Shown piece by piece: positions 60,980 through 64,000 of a stretch of DNA of 64,000 nucleotides. Source of the DNA: Aphanomyces cochlioides. Taxonomy: Eukaryota; Oomycota; Saprolegniomycetes; Saprolegniales; Verrucalvaceae. The stretch covers positions 62,001-126,000 of the forward strand of contig JAHQRK010000047.1 of NCBI GenBank assembly GCA_019828595.1, read 5' to 3'. Position 1 is the stretch's first letter. Every line of letters begins with the position of its first letter. The position numbers were made by a program, and so were the translations under genes. The notes beneath the pieces were generated by a model, which was given only the letters and a program-made list of their open reading frames with translations, did no database searches and was not told where the DNA came from.

Positions 60980-63941
60980 CTCCCAGCATGAGTGTCTGAG
61001 TGTCGGGTTGGAACATCACTTGGTTGTCGAAGGTGGGGTCCAGGGAGCCAGCCTCATGGAATTCCAGGATCGTGGTCAAGACGTATCGCGACTTCTCGTC
61101 TTCGCCGGCATACAACGTTTCCATGATATTCCAAATCAAGAGGCCGAAGCTCGTGTCAAGCAATATGGCAGATAGCGATACGCCCGACAAACAGCGGGAG
61201 CCCAAATGAGAAGCCAGTGCAGTGACCGGGTACTTGGTAGAGGCCACGATCGCAGCATCACTGTTGTAGTACGTTGGAGCATGAATGGCCAAGAGAACTT
61301 CTGCCACAGCCAACACTTCTTCCAGGTCGCCGCGGTGGAGGGAAATCTCGTCGCCGTCAATGGTAGTATCGATGAAGTCGATGTTCTTGAATAGCTCGAT
61401 GTTGCTGAAGATGGCTTGAACGTGCTCGCGGGTCATACGCACACCCCACGTCAATGAGTACAGCTGGGAGAACGGTTTGTCTCCACCCCAAGTCGCTCGA
61501 AGCCACCGATGGAGGAGGCGTTGTCTCACAAAGTACTCAAAGCATGCACGGTCTTCATCAAAAAGTCGGTGCAGTTGCAAGCCAAATTCAATCGGGGAAC
61601 GCTCGAGATGGCTACACAGCATGTCGACGCGGCCGTCGTTGATGAGTTGGGCAAGGTTGAACGAGCTGTTGGTCACTGCATCTTCGACTTGGGTTGAGAG
61701 ATGCAATGGAACTTTGGCTGTCTTGGTGTCGAGGTCTTGTAGTTCGGCGAGAATTTCGTCAAGAGACATTTCTATGCGCTTGGGAACGCCATCTTGGATC
61801 TTGGTGCCGCCGACAAATTGACCGGACGTAGGGAGGTGGGGAGGGTCATCCGAGACGTCCAGCTTGGGTACAATCGTTGAGATCTTGTAATCGCCAAACT
61901 GAGCAACGTGTTCCTCGGGGTTGACACACACACGTTCGTCGAGGGCTTCAAACATGTTGGGCGAAATCCAAGAGCGGCCATGCTCGGGGGAATCCACTTG
62001 CTGTTGCGTCTTCTTGCGCTTGCCTCTCGACGCCTTGACGCCAGTCCACTGCGGAGGGTTGGCTTGCGCAGTTTTCCGACGTTTTGGCGCCTTGGGAGTC
62101 GAAGAAGGCGGGTTGGTTGGGCTGGGAGCTGGCTTGTTCAATCCATATTGGCGGGACGTTGCATCAAGGTCCAAACGAACCAAGTTCTTGTCACGAAAAT
62201 ACCACCCTTGACCGTACACGCGGAGACAACGGCCCTTGAAAAGAATTTCTTCGACGAGACGGCCGTCGCGCTGTATGGTCGTTGGTACGGAGGTTCCTTC
62301 AAAGTAAAGGCGGTACCGAGAGCTCGCCATACCGCTTGAAGAGGAAACGTTGGGGTAGGAGCCCCACAGGAAGCGTGGCTCCAACTTGGTCATGACGTCG
62401 AAGATCAGGCGCTCTTCGTCTTGATCTTGAAGGCCTTGAGGGATGTCCATGAAAAATCCGCCGAGGACGTGCGGAACGTTCATCGTGAAGTGTTGGGACG
62501 AGCCATCTCGAGCGACTTGAATCTTAAACGCGATGCCTCGCAGCTTCGTCATCGCTTCGTGAGAGGCAACACCCCACTTGAGCATGCGGTTCGGGATGTC
62601 CTTCTCGCATCTCACAATGTCAGCAATCGCAGTGTCGAGGCCGAGGGCTTGGTTGTCGAAAAGGATCGATGCCATGGCAGCTGAAACATCGATGGTCTTC
62701 GTGTGTGCACCCGTGGGCATCTGCAACCAGCCGACGATGCCGCGCGCCGAGTGCTTCTGGATCGGGAGGGTGTCTTCAAACGTGAGGGTTCCAGCAGCAC
62801 GCTTGCGAAGGAGGGGTTCGAGTTCCTCCATCGTGGGCTGGTAAGGAGCAACGTCCTTGGTCTTGATGGCCTTGGCAGACTGAGACCGCTGTTGCGCTTG
62901 GAAGGCCCATACGTCGTTGGGGGCCTGGCGGTTGTTGGGTTGGCCACGGCCAGGTGTCTGGGCTCCGCCAGATTGAGAAATGTTTTCCAAATGCGATCCG
63001 GGTGAAGCCTGAGACGATGGCTGGCGGACTGAGTGAGAGTCCGAGTCGTGCGTCAGACCAACACTCAAGCGTGCGTCAGAGGCTTGGTCTTGTCCGGACC
63101 CTGTCCCATGGTGGACAGAGTCACACGTTTGACCTTCACTCGCGTTGGACTTCGAGAAGCTTCCATGGGTGACTTGGTCTTGAGTATTCCCATGACCAAC
63201 ACTGGCCACAGGGTTGTTCGCGATTGTTCCAGATCTTGCCCGATGATTCTTCGAGAAGAGACCATCACTCATGGAGCGACTAGTCTCGATGGGATCTTGA
63301 CCTGTCGCCAGAGTGGACTTGTCGCTCGGGGGATTCTTCGAGAAGGGACCTTCACTCAGGGATGGACTGTTCTCGAATCTTCCTTGACATGTCGTCATGT
63401 TGACGTCGGTGCTTGAGCGAGTCTTCGAGAAGCCACTATCACTCGTCGAGAGAACATTCTCGAAAGGAACAGAACCCAACGGAGTCTTGCCAGGCAAGCC
63501 ACCATCACTCACGATGGACGTGGTTGATGGAGATTCTTCGGGCAAGGTCGTTGACGTCATGAGCACATCTTCCGAGGTTGGAACGCCGTCTTGCCAGGCT
63601 TCGTCGCAAGTGTCAGAGGTCGTTGGATCATTCGCGGGATCGCAAGCCTTCGTCGAGCGAGTCACAGGCAAGGGTTCAAAACGGCGCGGTTTCGAAGGGG
63701 TTGCACGTTGACGTGGAAACGGAACGCGCGTTGGAGTAGGGAGCGGATTCGTAGACGCGTCATGATGCGAAGCGTTGGAAGCATCGTCGACGTCCTCTTC
63801 CAACGACGACGCCATGTCGGTATCGCTTGGGGATGGGTCAGCAACGACGATGACGTCCATATCGCTGGGGCTGGACGCCGAGGGAGAGAACGCGGAGGAG
63901 CAAGATGGGGCACGAGGGTTGGTCGAGCGGGTAGCAACCAT
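60942..63941 (-). CDS. ORF1 of A8 (999 aa)
   Basis: Open from the ATG at 63939-63941 to the TAA at 60942. It carries the Cys variant TTCQGRFE (others TTGQGRFE) also present in A0. Confidence 0.87.
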   Translation of the reverse strand: MVATRSTNPRAPSCSSAFSPSASSPSDMDVIVVADPSPSDTDMASSLEEDVDDASNASHHDASTNPLPTPTRVPFPRQRATPSKPRRFEPLPVTRSTKACDPANDPTTSDTCDEAWQDGVPTSEDVLMTSTTLPEESPSTTSIVSDGGLPGKTPLGSVPFENVLSTSDSGFSKTRSSTDVNMTTCQGRFENSPSLSEGPFSKNPPSDKSTLATGQDPIETSRSMSDGLFSKNHRARSGTIANNPVASVGHGNTQDQVTHGSFSKSNASEGQTCDSVHHGTGSGQDQASDARLSVGLTHDSDSHSVRQPSSQASPGSHLENISQSGGAQTPGRGQPNNRQAPNDVWAFQAQQRSQSAKAIKTKDVAPYQPTMEELEPLLRKRAAGTLTFEDTLPIQKHSARGIVGWLQMPTGAHTKTIDVSAAMASILFDNQALGLDTAIADIVRCEKDIPNRMLKWGVASHEAMTKLRGIAFKIQVARDGSSQHFTMNVPHVLGGFFMDIPQGLQDQDEERLIFDVMTKLEPRFLWGSYPNVSSSSGMASSRYRLYFEGTSVPTTIQRDGRLVEEILFKGRCLRVYGQGWYFRDKNLVRLDLDATSRQYGLNKPAPSPTNPPSSTPKAPKRRKTAQANPPQWTGVKASRGKRKKTQQQVDSPEHGRSWISPNMFEALDERVCVNPEEHVAQFGDYKISTIVPKLDVSDDPPHLPTSGQFVGGTKIQDGVPKRIEMSLDEILAELQDLDTKTAKVPLHLSTQVEDAVTNSSFNLAQLINDGRVDMLCSHLERSPIEFGLQLHRLFDEDRACFEYFVRQRLLHRWLRATWGGDKPFSQLYSLTWGVRMTREHVQAIFSNIELFKNIDFIDTTIDGDEISLHRGDLEEVLAVAEVLLAIHAPTYYNSDAAIVASTKYPVTALASHLGSRCLSGVSLSAILLDTSFGLLIWNIMETLYAGEDEKSRYVLTTILEFHEAGSLDPTFDNQVMFQPDTQTLMLGDVANATSVAFRG

Positions 63942-63993
63942 ATTGTCAGATAGCGTAGAGTGGTACTGCGGGGTAGCTGGCAAATTGGAAACT

Positions 63994-64000
63994 CCGGTCA
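63994..64000 (+). tRNA. tRNA-Tyr, first 7 nt (cut by window edge)
   Basis: CCGGTCA, the acceptor 5' strand, follows the A8 5' end as at every other right junction. By analogy a complete tRNA-Tyr continues beyond the window. Confidence 0.75.

Larger units (their letters stand above)
56669..63992 (-). mobile_element. Family A LINE, full-length copy A8
   Basis: 7,324 bp. ORF1 is open; ORF2 is frameshifted close to its end. The 5' end abuts the partial tRNA at the window edge. Confidence 0.95.

Overview
The window is nuclear eukaryotic DNA. It is a tandem array of intron-containing tRNA-Tyr(GTA) genes, repeated about every 1,194-1,195 bp on the + strand and heavily invaded by one lineage of non-LTR (LINE-type) retrotransposons on the - strand. 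The anticodon-loop intron, box A/box B promoters, T5 Pol III terminators and C1:G72 acceptor pair make the tRNA eukaryotic. Base composition, the style of the LINE proteins and the spliced tRNA would fit a protist such as an oomycete (Saprolegniales-like), but that placement is a guess.

Array: 12 tRNA-Tyr genes lie in the window (11 look intact, one has a 1-nt deletion), plus the first 7 nt of another at the right edge. Each is followed by a near-identical ~1.09 kb spacer. There are 13 insertion junctions (14 element copies counting the one cut by the left edge). All fall at one nucleotide inside box A, between A14 and G15 of the tRNA. Each insertion leaves a 15-bp tRNA 5' fragment (TCCGGTCATAGCTCA, or a 1-base variant) on its left and a complete tRNA or the next fragment on its right. 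The 15-bp target-site duplication starts one base before the tRNA, so every insertion rebuilds a whole tRNA gene, which can be hit again.

Elements: family A (about 7.32 kb) has ORF1 (999 aa, unrecognised fold, basic stretches) and ORF2 (1,384 aa: APE-type endonuclease, reverse transcriptase, C-terminal zf-RVT-like CCHC). Copies: A0 1-1441 (cut by window), A1 5041-12364, A2t 14771-15515, A3 28543-35867, A4 37580-44902, A5t 46112-46470, A6t 47680-48110, A7 48126-55459, A8 56669-63992. Only A4 has both ORFs open. Family B (8.13 kb, one full copy B3 18699-26830; truncated copies 16725-17212, 18423-18683, 28040-28527, 37077-37564) has a diverged ORF1 (821 aa) and ORF2 (1,371 aa, no AUG) plus a third ORF absent from A. 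ORF3 is about 426 aa and carries a chromodomain-like segment followed by a candidate Cys/His/Asp cysteine-peptidase domain.

How it works together (inference): the ORF2 endonuclease would nick the tRNA sense strand after GCTCA and prime reverse transcription there. The RT would recognise three conserved blocks in the 3' UTR (no poly(A) tail). Second-strand cleavage 15 bp upstream gives the duplication that preserves the tRNA. Unequal crossing-over then amplifies the array: one truncated B insertion is present three times with the same breakpoint, and a ~9.04 kb block (26832-35868) is repeated in tandem (35869-44903).
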